Part shown: one piece after another, positions 18,126-29,058 of the stretch
Numbering within the stretch: position 1 is the first letter of the stretch
Layout of the letters: each line of letters begins with the position of its first letter
DNA from: Clostridia bacterium
Lineage (GTDB): Bacteria > Bacillota > Clostridia > TANB77 > CAG-508
Length of the DNA stretch: 64,000 bases
Direction of reading: 5' to 3'
NCBI GenBank assembly: GCA_022799315.1
Contig: JAAWOE010000004.1
Coordinates: 1-64,000 of the forward strand
Made by a program: the position numbers and the translations under genes
Notes under the pieces: model-generated
What the model was told of the DNA's origin: nothing
The model's input: only the letters and a program-made list of their open reading frames with translations
Database searches by the model: none

Positions 18126-18215
18126 TTAAAAACAATCTTCCTCTATTAATGGAACAATGCTAATTGCAGGTTCTTCATATGGATGATTTTTTATTGTAGT
18201 ATATAATATGTAAAA
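18126..18215 (-). pseudogene. short C-terminal gene remnant
   Basis: A minus-strand open stretch ending at TAA 18128-18126 reads TIKNHPYEEPAISIVPLIEE near its end. 'HPYEEPA' is a motif seen near the C-terminus of Nif3/YqfO-like proteins. Only about 28 codons remain, with stops before it and no start, so it is a degraded fragment at most. The rest of the 17973-18317 interval holds the inverted repeat element and no gene. Confidence 0.3.
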
Positions 18216-18317
18216 GCAATATGCAATTATTTATTGCAAAAACTACTTAATCATGTTAAAATAATTATGTAACATAAATGGTCCCAGAGGGACTCGACCT
18301 GCATAAGGAGGTAGGTT

Positions 18318-18554
18318 ATGGCTAAAATAATATCTAAATGTCCTCGTTGTAAAACAACGAACAAAGTAAAAAACACGATTTTTATGCGTTTGGACATGGG
18401 GACAGGCGTTACCTGTAGTCAATGCAATTTGCGGTTTCATGCAATATTAGCGGAAAAGGACGTGGAGCAACTTTTTGAAGAGGGGTCGGTCTCTCCTATT
18501 GTTAAAGGAGATGAAGATTACCTTTTAGAATCGGAGTATTATCCCAATCCTTAA
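18318..18554 (+). CDS. small cysteine-motif hypothetical protein (isolated unit)
   Basis: A 78-residue protein beginning MAKIISKCPRCKTTNK and containing a second pair TCSQC (about residues 36-40), so CPRC...CSQC could bind one zinc ion as a zinc ribbon; the C-terminus is acidic. AGGAGGTAGG precedes ATG 18318 and a strong terminator follows, so it is a self-contained unit. Base composition is higher in GC than the neighbours and it uses CGG for Arg (18430-18432), which the host genes avoid. It is probably acquired. Function unknown. Confidence 0.65.
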   Translation: MAKIISKCPRCKTTNKVKNTIFMRLDMGTGVTCSQCNLRFHAILAEKDVEQLFEEGSVSPIVKGDEDYLLESEYYPNP

Positions 18555-18575
18555 CAGGCGCAACTGTATTAGCCG

Positions 18576-18610
18576 AGTGGTCAAGAGGAATAATTCTCTT
18601 GGCCACTTTT
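18576..18610 (+). terminator. terminator of the zinc-ribbon unit
   Basis: GTGGTCAAGAG pairs with CTCTTGGCCAC and is followed by TTTT. Confidence 0.85.
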
Positions 18611-18666
18611 CGTAATTATTAATAAAAGAGAGAAACTTTTAGCACAACGTAAGTTAGAAATAAAAC

Positions 18667-18706
18667 AAAAGGAAAGCACGACAGTATATGAAGTGCTTTC
18701 CTTTAT
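18667..18706. terminator. bidirectional terminator, mainly for the 18728 gene
   Basis: AAAGGAAAGCAC and GTGCTTTCCTTT form a 12-base perfect stem with A and T runs at both ends; it lies downstream of the minus-strand gene that ends at 18728. Confidence 0.8.
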
Positions 18707-18727
18707 TTTGAGCAGATAAAACATGAT

Positions 18728-18961
18728 TCATTTAAAATTGTTTAGAGCTTTTGTAGTTTTCTTTACAAAATCTGCAAAATGATTCCTATGGAAATCATTC
18801 CAAACAGGACAACCGCTATGACAAGTGCCCTTACTTCTTATCCAGGGATGCCAAGTTATTTTCCGAATAAATAATTTAATTCCTTTTGCATCTCCTAAAT
18901 GTTCCTTTTTTGCTACTGCCTCTCTTTTTCGGCAGATACTTTCACAATCGCATGTAAACAT
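18728..18961 (-). CDS. small Cys/His/Trp-rich hypothetical protein (isolated unit)
   Basis: A 77-residue protein with an N-terminal MFTCDCESICRKRE and a central WHPWIRSKGTCHSGCPVW, giving five cysteines and several histidines that might bind metal. The family is not recognised. It is a lone gene with GGAGGAAA ahead of ATG 18961 and a strong terminator after it. It contains an in-frame CGG Arg codon (IRKIT), unlike host genes, and its composition suggests transfer. Confidence 0.55.
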   Translation of the reverse strand: MFTCDCESICRKREAVAKKEHLGDAKGIKLFIRKITWHPWIRSKGTCHSGCPVWNDFHRNHFADFVKKTTKALNNFK

Positions 18962-19224
18962 ATAAATTTCCTCCTTTATATTTACGATTTGTAGGAAACA
19001 AGATAGTCTGCTCAGCTATCTTTTGAATACATTTATGTAATAACTATACCATATATTACTATATGATTCAAATAAAATCTCTATTATCTATAGATATTCT
19101 CATTGCAATATGTGAACAAAATGTAAAAAATCACATAAAATAATGGAAAAAAAAGACAAACTATGGTAAAATATATGATAAGTTTGTTTAAACTTTAAAT
19201 AAAAGTAAACGAAAGAGAGAAGTT

Positions 19225-20127
19225 ATGGGATTTTTTGATAAATTAAAAGAGGGCTTAGGAAAAACAAAAAGCTCTTTTGATGAAAAGTTAAACAGTGCGT
19301 TTAGCGCATTTCGTAAGGTTGATGAAGAATTATTAGAAGAATTAGAAGAAATATTAATTACATCAGACATAGGATTGGATACATCTGTTAATATAATTTC
19401 TAATTTACGTACAAGAATTAAGAAAGAAAATATAAAAGAGGCTGAAGAAGTAAAACAAGCTTTAAGAGAAGAAATGGAAGAAATATTAAATATAGATAAT
19501 ACAATGAATTTACAAACAAAACCATCTGTTATTTTAGTTGTTGGAGTAAACGGCGTTGGAAAAACTACATCAATTGGAAAAATTGCAAACAGACTAAAAA
19601 AAGATGGAAAGAAAATTGTTATTGCAGCAGCGGACACCTTTCGCGCAGCAGCAGTAGAACAGTTAGAAATATGGTCAAAACGAGCAGGATGCGACATTGT
19701 AAAAAAAGAAGAAGGAACAGATCCAGCATCAGTTGTATATGAAGCAATAAAAATTACAAAAGAAACAAATGCAGACGTATTAATTTGCGATACAGCAGGA
19801 AGACTTCATAATAAAAAATATCTAATGGATGAGCTAGAAAAAATTAATAGGGTTATAAATAAAGAACTACCAGAAGCATCAAAAGAAGTACTTCTTGTAC
19901 TAGATGCAACAACAGGGCAAAATGCAATTTCGCAAGTAAAAGCATTTAGCGAAACTACAGAGGTTACAGGACTTGTACTTACAAAACTAGATGGAACAGC
20001 AAAAGGCGGAGCAGTGTTTGGAATTGTAAATGAAAACAAAATACCAGTAAAATTTATTGGCGTTGGAGAACAAATAGACGATATGGAAAAATTTGATGCA
20101 AAAGAATTTATAAAAGCAATATTATAA
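19225..20127 (+). CDS. ftsY: signal recognition particle receptor FtsY
   Basis: The GTPase that docks the SRP-ribosome complex at the membrane. A short acidic N-domain precedes the NG GTPase domain: Walker A GVNGVGKTT (about residues 107-115), AADTFRAAA, DTAGRLHNK, the TKLDGTAKGG specificity motif and GVGEQIDDM near the end. The 300 residues are normal for Gram-positive FtsY lacking the long A-domain. ATG 19225 follows GAGAGA. It is close upstream of a UPF0182 gene (10-base gap), so the two are likely co-transcribed. Confidence 0.96.
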   Translation: MGFFDKLKEGLGKTKSSFDEKLNSAFSAFRKVDEELLEELEEILITSDIGLDTSVNIISNLRTRIKKENIKEAEEVKQALREEMEEILNIDNTMNLQTKPSVILVVGVNGVGKTTSIGKIANRLKKDGKKIVIAAADTFRAAAVEQLEIWSKRAGCDIVKKEEGTDPASVVYEAIKITKETNADVLICDTAGRLHNKKYLMDELEKINRVINKELPEASKEVLLVLDATTGQNAISQVKAFSETTEVTGLVLTKLDGTAKGGAVFGIVNENKIPVKFIGVGEQIDDMEKFDAKEFIKAIL

Positions 20128-20137
20128 GGAGGAATTT

Positions 20138-22978
20138 ATGCAAGAAAACAAAGTAGGAGAAAAGCTGGAAAAAGAAAATTTACAACCAAAGAAAAGAAAA
20201 ATTAAAACAAGAGCAATACTTGTATTAATTTTTGCAGTTTTAGTAGCTATATTCGCATATATTTCATACAGAGGAAACTACTTAGAAGCAGTTGAAATAG
20301 GAGAAAATTTTAAGCAAGTATTTACACAAAACTTTAAATACCAATATGCTATTATTGGAGTTAATTTTGTTTTGATATATATTGCAATTTCGCTTGCAAA
20401 TAGAAGTATAAAAAAAGGACTAAAAGCATTTTTTGATGAAGAGAAAAAAGAAATGCCAAAGCTTCCCAATAAATCTATTGCATTCATTTTATCTATAATT
20501 GTAAGTGTAATTGTTTCTATTGTATTTTTACAAAGCATAGAATTGTTTATAAACAAAGCTTGGTTTGGAATAAATGACCCAATCTTTGGCTCAGATATTG
20601 GATTTTATATTTTTGAACAACCATTATTTGAAACACTAATATTATACTTTATAGGAATAATTATAGGGCTTACAATATATGCAACCATATATTATATAGT
20701 CATCTTTAACGTATACTTTGATGGAATTAATGCACAAACCTTAAAAAAGAGTAAATTCTTTAAACAAATTATGAACAATGTTATAGTATTATCTTTTGGA
20801 ATTGCAGCATACATTTTACTTACTACACAAGGAATAATTAATGATAAATTTTTAATACTAAACGATGATTCTTCAACTGGAATTTATGGAGCAGGGATTA
20901 CTGATGTTACAATAAAATTATGGGGATATAGATTACTTGCTATTGTAATTGTGTTTTCTGTATTTAGAGCAATTAGAGCTTTAAAAGAAAAGCAAACAAA
21001 GAAAGTCATTAGAGCAATTTTAATAGTTCCAGCATATTTGGTGGTTTTATTTACACTAATGATAGGATTTAAACTTGTTTATATTAATACAAATGAACTT
21101 GACAAGGAAAAACAATATTTATCATATAATATTGAAAATACAAAAGCGGCTTATGGAATTAAAATAGCAGAAGTTAATATCAATGATGAAGAATCACAAG
21201 ACTTAAAACAAATTGAACAAAATTCAGATTTTATAGAAAACATTGCAACAGTAAATGAAGATATTACATTAAAAACAATAGGTGTAACACAAACTAGTAC
21301 AGGATATTACACATATAAAAATACAAATATAGGAAAATATAACATTAATGGTAAAGAGGAATTATTATATATTTCTCCAAGAGAGATATTAAGCAGTGGC
21401 GACAGAACTTATAATAATAAAACATATGAATATACACATGGATATGGGGTTATTGCAACAAGTGCTAGTTCAACAGATGATTTAGGAAATATTAAATATA
21501 TACAAAAGGATTTTACAGAGCAAAATCAAGCGATAAAGATAACACAACCTAGAATTTATTTTGGAATGGAAACTAATAATCCAATTGTAACAAATACAGA
21601 AAACAAGGCGGAATTTGATTATCCTACAACAACATCACAAAATGCAGAATACACATATGATGGAACAGCAGGACTTAAATTAAACTTCATAGACAAGTTA
21701 ATAATTGCTTTAAAAGAAAAAGACATTAATTTAGCTTTTTCAAGCAATATGACTAAAGACAGTAAAATATTAATAAATAGAAATATTAGACAAAGAGCAA
21801 AAACTATATTACCATACCTAATTTATGATGAGGATCCATATATGGTAGTAAGTGATGAAGGAAGACTAATTTGGGTATTGGACGCATATACAGTTACGGA
21901 TAAATATCCATATTCACAACATACTACAATTGAACATGATGGTATAAAACAACAAATAAATTATATAAGAAATTCTGTAAAAGTATTAATAGATGCATAT
22001 GATGGAACAATGAGCTTTTATATAACAGATAAATCTGATCCTATTATTATGGCATATAGAAATATATATCCAGATTTATTTATGAATTTAGATGAGCAAA
22101 TACCACAAGATATTTCAAGTCATTTTGTATATCCAAAATTTTTATACAATATACAAGCCTCAATGCTTGAAAGATATCATGATGTAAGTACAGATGTACT
22201 GTATAGAAGTGATGATGTATGGGAAATTGCGAAAGCATCAAAATTAACAAACATGTCTTCAACAAAAGGGACAAAACAAGAACCTTATTATACAATGCTA
22301 AAAGCAGTTGATGAAGATAAAAAAGAATTAGGACTTGTATTGCAATATACACAATTAGATAAACAAAGTTTAAGAGCATGCCTTGTTGGAACTTATGATG
22401 AAAATGGAAATGCAAAACTAAAATTATATAAATTTTCACAAGATAGTAACATATTAGGTCCAATGCAACTAGATACATTATTATCACAAGATGAAACGAT
22501 ATCAAAGGAACTAGAAAGTTTAAATGTATCTGGAACAAGAACTATAAAAAATATGATAGCAGTTCCAATTAATAATTCTATATTATATGTTGAAACAATA
22601 TATCAAGTTTCATTAAATGAAGCAAAAAGTGTACCAACTCTTAAAAAAGTAGTTGTAGCATGTGGAAATAAAGTTGCAATAGACGACACTCTAAAAGGAG
22701 CAGTTAAAAATTTATTATCACAATCAGTTGTAAGTATTGAAGTTGAAAATACAGATACTATTGATGATTTAGTAGAAGCTATAATAAAAGCAAATGCGAA
22801 CCTAGAGAAATCTTCTAACAATAATGATTGGGAAATGATAGGAAAAGATCTAAAGAAATTACAAGACTTAATTACAAAATTAGAAGAATTGAAAGAAGAA
22901 CAAGACAAGAAAAAACAAAATCAAATAACAACTAATACAACATTAAATACAATATCAAATGTAATAAACAATGTATAG
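20138..22978 (+). CDS. UPF0182 family large membrane protein
   Basis: A 946-residue protein with about seven membrane segments in the first 320 residues (for example around 27-44, 65-85, 113-132, 165-190). A very large extracytoplasmic part follows, with the conserved TQPRIYFGMETNNPIV and YPKFLYNIQASMLERYH stretches of UPF0182/COG1615. The C-terminus is a charged coiled coil of about 60 residues. The function of the family is unknown. AAGGAGG precedes ATG 20138. A hairpin at 22991 follows. Confidence 0.9.
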   Translation: MQENKVGEKLEKENLQPKKRKIKTRAILVLIFAVLVAIFAYISYRGNYLEAVEIGENFKQVFTQNFKYQYAIIGVNFVLIYIAISLANRSIKKGLKAFFDEEKKEMPKLPNKSIAFILSIIVSVIVSIVFLQSIELFINKAWFGINDPIFGSDIGFYIFEQPLFETLILYFIGIIIGLTIYATIYYIVIFNVYFDGINAQTLKKSKFFKQIMNNVIVLSFGIAAYILLTTQGIINDKFLILNDDSSTGIYGAGITDVTIKLWGYRLLAIVIVFSVFRAIRALKEKQTKKVIRAILIVPAYLVVLFTLMIGFKLVYINTNELDKEKQYLSYNIENTKAAYGIKIAEVNINDEESQDLKQIEQNSDFIENIATVNEDITLKTIGVTQTSTGYYTYKNTNIGKYNINGKEELLYISPREILSSGDRTYNNKTYEYTHGYGVIATSASSTDDLGNIKYIQKDFTEQNQAIKITQPRIYFGMETNNPIVTNTENKAEFDYPTTTSQNAEYTYDGTAGLKLNFIDKLIIALKEKDINLAFSSNMTKDSKILINRNIRQRAKTILPYLIYDEDPYMVVSDEGRLIWVLDAYTVTDKYPYSQHTTIEHDGIKQQINYIRNSVKVLIDAYDGTMSFYITDKSDPIIMAYRNIYPDLFMNLDEQIPQDISSHFVYPKFLYNIQASMLERYHDVSTDVLYRSDDVWEIAKASKLTNMSSTKGTKQEPYYTMLKAVDEDKKELGLVLQYTQLDKQSLRACLVGTYDENGNAKLKLYKFSQDSNILGPMQLDTLLSQDETISKELESLNVSGTRTIKNMIAVPINNSILYVETIYQVSLNEAKSVPTLKKVVVACGNKVAIDDTLKGAVKNLLSQSVVSIEVENTDTIDDLVEAIIKANANLEKSSNNNDWEMIGKDLKKLQDLITKLEELKEEQDKKKQNQITTNTTLNTISNVINNV

Positions 22979-22990
22979 TTTTTAAAAATT

Positions 22991-23022
22991 AAACCACCCT
23001 AATTTATATAATAGGGTGGTTT
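22991..23022 (+). terminator. hairpin that terminates UPF0182 and holds the next ribosome binding site
   Basis: AAACCACCCTA pairs perfectly with TAGGGTGGTTT. The 3-prime arm contains AGGGTGG, which lies 6-7 bases before ATG 23026 and is the only candidate ribosome binding site for that gene. The stem could therefore both end the upstream transcript and limit translation of the next gene. Confidence 0.65.
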
Positions 23023-23025
23023 GTT

Positions 23026-23319
23026 ATGTTTATAAAAAAAGCAAAGTTAGAAAAATTAATGAAAAATATAGATAATTTAAATTTTGTGTTAACAAAAAAC
23101 AATTTAATAGATTTAGCTGAACTGTTAGGCAATAGAAAGGAAATGTTAATACGAAACTTACTTGCAGGAATTGCAAAAGGAATAGGGATAGGTATAGGTT
23201 TTACCATACTTACAGGTATTCTTGTAATTATTTTACAAAAAATTGTTACTTTAAATATACCAGTAATAGGAGATTATATAACAGATATAGTTGATATAGT
23301 AGAAAATAATAGGAGGTAG
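23026..23319 (+). CDS. DUF5665 domain protein
   Basis: A 97-residue protein with a charged helical N-terminus (KAKLEKLMKNIDNLN) and a conserved LAELLGNRKEMLIRNLLAGIAKGIGIGIGFT region leading into one membrane segment (about residues 50-75). This layout is DUF5665, common in Clostridia and Bacilli and of unknown role. The ribosome binding site lies inside a hairpin stem. Confidence 0.8.
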   Translation: MFIKKAKLEKLMKNIDNLNFVLTKNNLIDLAELLGNRKEMLIRNLLAGIAKGIGIGIGFTILTGILVIILQKIVTLNIPVIGDYITDIVDIVENNRR

Positions 23320-23414
23320 AATTTTACAAATCAACATAAATATGATATGATAAATAAGTAATTCCACAATAAAGTGTATGCAGTAGATTTCTTGTTAATG
23401 AAGGAGGAAGGTTT

Positions 23415-23759
23415 ATGTTAAATGTAACCCAACAGCAAGTAGAAATGTTTAAAGAATGGCAAGAAAGATTTTCCAAAAAAATTTCAGAATGGCGGACAGA
23501 AATAGAAATTCATAATCCGGACAATTATTCTATGTGTAGTATTCTTGAAAACCTACAAATTAATATTACCCTTCTTAAAGTGGAAGAAGAATGGGCAGAA
23601 TATCAAGGCAAAAAGATTACTACAGAAAGAAAATTTGGTTATTCAATACACGAATTTTCTTTGGATATAGATATTTTGTTTTGGAATGAAGAAGAAACAG
23701 ATATTTCTAAGGCGTGCTATCAATTGCTTAAAGAGTTAGACAAGATATTTGAAGTATAA
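23415..23759 (+). CDS. hypothetical protein (isolated single-gene unit)
   Basis: A 114-residue soluble, mostly helical protein (MLNVTQQQVEMFKEWQERF...) without recognised domain. AAGGAGGAAGG precedes ATG 23415 and a terminator follows, so it forms its own transcription unit between host genes. Composition is slightly richer in GC, and EWRTE uses an in-frame CGG for Arg. It is probably an acquired gene. Confidence 0.6.
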   Translation: MLNVTQQQVEMFKEWQERFSKKISEWRTEIEIHNPDNYSMCSILENLQINITLLKVEEEWAEYQGKKITTERKFGYSIHEFSLDIDILFWNEEETDISKACYQLLKELDKIFEV

Positions 23760-23788
23760 CAAGAAATAACAAGGGATAAAAAAGGGAT

Positions 23789-23823
23789 AAAAAGGGTAAT
23801 GGGAAACTGTTGCCCTTTTATTC
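23789..23823 (+). terminator. terminator after the 23415 gene
   Basis: AAAAGGG pairs with CCCTTTT across a loop containing TAATGGGAAACTGTTG, followed by ATTCTTTG. Confidence 0.6.
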
Positions 23824-23951
23824 TTTGTTGTTTTTCGAAAAGATCTTAAAGATATACTAGATGATAATTATATTTTTTATATCTTTTCACTTCCTTTTTT
23901 TATAGTTTTTGTATATAATAGTGCTAACTAAAATATAAGGAGAGAAGAACT

Positions 23952-24545
23952 ATGAATTTACCAAATAAATTAACAATTTTTAGAATATTATTAGTGCCTG
24001 TAATGGTGATAATACCATTTTTTAATATTTCAGGAGAAATATTAGATGTACCAATTTCTATGTGGCTTATTAACTTAATATTTATTATTGCATCTATTAC
24101 AGATAAACTAGATGGAACAATAGCACGTGCAACAAACCAAATAACTACATTTGGAAAGTTTTTAGACCCAATTGCAGACAAAATTTTAGTGCTTGCAGCA
24201 ATGATGATGTTAGTTGAAATGAATAAGCTACCAGCATGGATTCCTATAATAATATTATTTAGAGAGTTTGTAGTTTCTGGATATAGATTAATTGCAGTGG
24301 AAAAAGGCGGCAAAGTAGTTGCTGCATCAGTATGGGGGAAACTAAAAACGGTAACTCAAATGATAGCAATAATTTTAGCATTTATAGATACAAGTTATTA
24401 TGGAGCATTATTTACAGGAGCACTTACAGGTTTTAGTTTTTATATAAATCTTGCAGTGACAATAATGATGACAATTTGTGTAATAGCAACCATTTTTTCT
24501 GGGTATGACTATATTAAAAATGGAAAAGATTTATTTAAAGAATAA
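23952..24545 (+). CDS. pgsA: CDP-diacylglycerol-glycerol-3-phosphate 3-phosphatidyltransferase
   Basis: Makes phosphatidylglycerol phosphate from CDP-diacylglycerol at the membrane. The CDP-alcohol phosphotransferase motif D-x2-DG-x2-AR-x8-G-x3-D-x3-D is visible as DKLDGTIARATNQITTFG followed by LDPIADK (about residues 56-80). There are several membrane segments and 197 residues, as expected. AGGAGAG precedes ATG 23952. Confidence 0.95.
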   Translation: MNLPNKLTIFRILLVPVMVIIPFFNISGEILDVPISMWLINLIFIIASITDKLDGTIARATNQITTFGKFLDPIADKILVLAAMMMLVEMNKLPAWIPIIILFREFVVSGYRLIAVEKGGKVVAASVWGKLKTVTQMIAIILAFIDTSYYGALFTGALTGFSFYINLAVTIMMTICVIATIFSGYDYIKNGKDLFKE

Positions 24546-24605
24546 AAATACTTAAGGAGTTTGAAATCCGCTTCATCTTGCTGGATTAAGCAATTAAAAA
24601 ACAAT

Positions 24606-24680
24606 GTAGGGGTCGATGACTACATCGACCCGAAAAAATATAAAATAATAAAACGGATCGACGTGGTTGTCGACCCCTAC
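24606..24680. repeat. GTAGGGG inverted-repeat element
   Basis: GTAGGGGTCGATGACTAC at the left end and its near-complement CGACGTGG...CGACCCCTAC at the right end bracket an AT-rich centre, each end being itself a small palindrome. Related copies occur at 6723, 35107 and 50271. Confidence 0.7.
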
Positions 24681-24700
24681 AACGAAAAAATTATCTTTAA

Positions 24701-26719
<2,019 letters not shown>

Positions 26720-26729
26720 GAGTAAGAAT

Positions 26730-26975
26730 ATGGATGACAAGTACACATTTGAAAGATTTGACAATGAACTAGATAATGGATTTCAAATTTATTTTACCTA
26801 TGTAAATAATAGATATTTAGTGTTTAAAACAACTGAGAATTGTTACACACAGCAACTAATATCTGTTCACGATAAAAATCCACAACCACGTATGGCAATG
26901 ATAACACATAAGCGTTTAAAAGAAATGTTTCCATATATGGAAGAAATTGAATATAAAGCGATAATTAGTTCTTAA
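26730..26975 (+). CDS. hypothetical protein downstream of ligA
   Basis: An 81-residue soluble protein with no recognised domain. It starts 10 bases after ligA behind AGGAG and so is probably co-transcribed. Codon use is host-like. The 26976-27126 gap that follows holds a partial GTAGGGG-type palindrome (about 27035-27058) and no gene. Confidence 0.6.
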   Translation: MDDKYTFERFDNELDNGFQIYFTYVNNRYLVFKTTENCYTQQLISVHDKNPQPRMAMITHKRLKEMFPYMEEIEYKAIISS

Positions 26976-27126
26976 CAAAGAATTAAAAAGACGTTAATAG
27001 AAACTTAAGAAATATATGATATAGTAAAATACAGAGCGATGTTCTACATCGACTCATTGAAATAAAAGTAAAAATTTGATTGTAATAATAGAAGTATTAA
27101 AAATGTAATAATTATGGGGTGAATGT

Positions 27127-27798
27127 ATGGAGAAACAGAAACTTCAAGTAGTAAAAGAAGAACTTATTAAAATATTTTGGGTGTTTTTAGTTGGTAGCAT
27201 AATTGGATGCATAGTTGAAACACTAGTAGGGATTATTTTTGATCATTCCTTTAAAATACGACAAGGGTTAATATATGGACCGTTTATACCAGTTTATGGA
27301 ATAGGTGCAATAATGTATTACTTGATAGTAAAAAACATTAAAAATATTAAAATTGTATTTGTTTTAAGTATGGTTCTTGGTGGAGCAATTGAATATTTTT
27401 GTTCATTATTTCAAGAAATATGTTTTGGTACAGTATCTTGGGATTATAGTAATATGTTTCTAAATATAGGAGGAAGAACAAGTTTATTATTTTGCTTTTG
27501 TTGGGGAGTGTTAGGAGTTCTATTTGTTAAGTTTGCATTACCGCTTCTTCAGAAAATAGATATTTATTTAGATAATGTCCAATTTAAATGTATAACAGCA
27601 TTAATAGCTTGCTTTATGTTATATAATGTAGCTATTTCATGCGCTGCAGGAGTAAGACAAAATGAAAGAGTGCAACAAATAGAAGCAAGTAGCAAAATAG
27701 ATTTGTTTTTAGATAAGCATTATCCAGATAAAGTTATGGACAAGGTTTATTCTAATAAAAAGAATAGGGGCAAAGGAATAACTACAAGAGAATTTTAA
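27127..27798 (+). CDS. putative ABC transporter permease (CmpB-like, PF06541)
   Basis: A 223-residue protein with about five membrane segments. The WVFLVGSIIGCIVETLVG start, the GLIYGPFIPVYGIGA block and GGRTSLLFCFCWGVLGV match the family annotated as putative ABC-transporter type IV or CmpB. No ATPase partner lies nearby, so transport activity is unproven. It carries its own ribosome binding site (GGGGTGAATG) and host-like codons. Confidence 0.75.
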   Translation: MEKQKLQVVKEELIKIFWVFLVGSIIGCIVETLVGIIFDHSFKIRQGLIYGPFIPVYGIGAIMYYLIVKNIKNIKIVFVLSMVLGGAIEYFCSLFQEICFGTVSWDYSNMFLNIGGRTSLLFCFCWGVLGVLFVKFALPLLQKIDIYLDNVQFKCITALIACFMLYNVAISCAAGVRQNERVQQIEASSKIDLFLDKHYPDKVMDKVYSNKKNRGKGITTREF

Positions 27799-27896
27799 AT
27801 AAGTCTGCTTCATCTTGCATGGTGTAGCACTTTTCGTCTGCGAGCCTGACGAGCAACGAAAACGTCCTACACCATCGTGAAGCTACTAAATCAATA

Positions 27897-27943
27897 AAAA
27901 TAAAAGTAGAAGAATAAAAAATCTTCTACTTTTATTTATTATA
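27897..27943. terminator. bidirectional terminator between two convergent genes
   Basis: AAATAAAAGTAGAAGA and TCTTCTACTTTTATTT form a perfect 16-base stem with an 8-base A-rich loop. It overlaps the end of the minus-strand transglycosylase gene. Confidence 0.8.
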
Positions 27944-28633
27944 ACTATTTTCAATTTCTTGTTTTTGTTCTTCTGAAATGTACTCATATTTTACCATTTG
28001 TGTTAAAACAACAGATTGTCTTTTATGAGCAAGTTTTTTATTTTTGGTAGGAGAGTAAGCACTTGGTGCATTTGGAAGTCCTGCTAAAAGAGAAGCTTCA
28101 GCTAAAGTTAAATCCTTAGCTTCTTTTTTGAAATATCCATTACTTGCTTCTTTTATACCATGATACCCATCTCCGTAATAGATCATATTACAATATAATT
28201 CCAATATTTCATCTTTAGAATAGTTTTTTTCTAAATCGAATGCAACAAATAGTTCTGCTACTTTCCTAGTAAATCGTTGTTCTTGTGTAAAGTACATAAG
28301 TCTTCCTGTTTGTTGGGTAATAGTACTTCCTCCTGCAACAATATCTTTTTCTTTTATGTTTTCAAGCATTGAACGAGTAGTTGTGATTAAATCTATTCCA
28401 GAATGAGTATAAAATCTATGGTCTTCAACAGCAACAATTGCGTGTTTAAAATCATCTGGAATATTATCTATAGTTAAATAGTTTTCATCTTTTTTTATTT
28501 CTTGGATTTTATCTTGAATACTAACCTTATTAATTGCCTCTTTATACATAGCATGTCCCATATAAACGATTAATGATATTGCAATAATTATAATTAGTAG
28601 AACTGCGAAAATAAGCCTTTTTATAAATTTCAT
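27932..28633 (-). CDS. monofunctional peptidoglycan glycosyltransferase (GT51), paralogue
   Basis: Same architecture as the gene at 3137: N-terminal anchor (about residues 5-26), MYKEAINKVSIQDKIQEIK linker, catalytic VEDHRFYTHSGID (about residues 71-83), and GGSTITQQTGRLMYFTQ (about 103-119). There is no transpeptidase domain. Its 233 residues align throughout with the 231-residue paralogue, including the linker, so the pair arose by duplication within this lineage. It probably polymerises glycan strands for growth or spore cortex; which one cannot be told from sequence. Confidence 0.88.
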   Translation of the reverse strand: MKFIKRLIFAVLLIIIIAISLIVYMGHAMYKEAINKVSIQDKIQEIKKDENYLTIDNIPDDFKHAIVAVEDHRFYTHSGIDLITTTRSMLENIKEKDIVAGGSTITQQTGRLMYFTQEQRFTRKVAELFVAFDLEKNYSKDEILELYCNMIYYGDGYHGIKEASNGYFKKEAKDLTLAEASLLAGLPNAPSAYSPTKNKKLAHKRQSVVLTQMVKYEYISEEQKQEIENSYNK

Positions 28634-28723
28634 TTTATCACATCCTTATATCTACATTATATCGTATTTTCTTAAAATATCAATTAAAATTTTCTTAATT
28701 TTAAAAGAACAATTAAAGAAATC

Positions 28724-28748
28724 GGGAACGGAATTTGAATCCGTCCCC
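28724..28748 (-). terminator. terminator of the 28771 gene
   Basis: On the minus strand GGGGACGGATT pairs with AATTCCGTTCCC and is followed by a T-rich stretch. Its GC-rich stem contrasts with host terminators. Confidence 0.7.
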
Positions 28749-28770
28749 GTAAATACCGTTAGGGTTGCTG

Positions 28771-28998
28771 TTATTTGTTGCCGTGCGATCTCGCACACGC
28801 AATATGGTAGTTAATGCTGGCCTGAATCTTGGTCAGTTTTTCATGTATTACAGAAAATCCCTGCAAAACCTCTTCGTCAGAAAGAGGTTTCCGTACACTC
28901 TTGCTTCGGTAGTAGAGATCATGTGCGATTTCTACATTTTCCTGTAAATCATCATACAAATTTTTGAGTAACTCTGATTTGTTTGTTGTGTTGTCCAT
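28771..28998 (-). CDS. hypothetical protein (isolated single-gene unit)
   Basis: A 75-residue helical, charged protein (MDNTTNKSELLKNLYDDLQ... ending ARSHGNK). No domain is recognised; the KPLSDEEVLQGFSVIHEKL stretch suggests a small helical bundle. GAGGAGGA lies ahead of ATG 28998 and a GC-rich terminator after the stop. It uses CGG for Arg (SVRKP) and has markedly different composition from the flanking AT-rich genes, consistent with transfer. Confidence 0.6.
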   Translation of the reverse strand: MDNTTNKSELLKNLYDDLQENVEIAHDLYYRSKSVRKPLSDEEVLQGFSVIHEKLTKIQASINYHIACARSHGNK

Positions 28999-29058
28999 AA
29001 TTTGTCCTCCTCTTCAAATCAACCCTAACACTAAGTTATGTTAATTATAGCATACAAA

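Noticed and set aside
22080..22538. 152-residue minus-strand open frame over the UPF0182 gene
   Set aside because: Low-complexity Leu/His/Ile/Tyr-rich antisense translation, a shadow.
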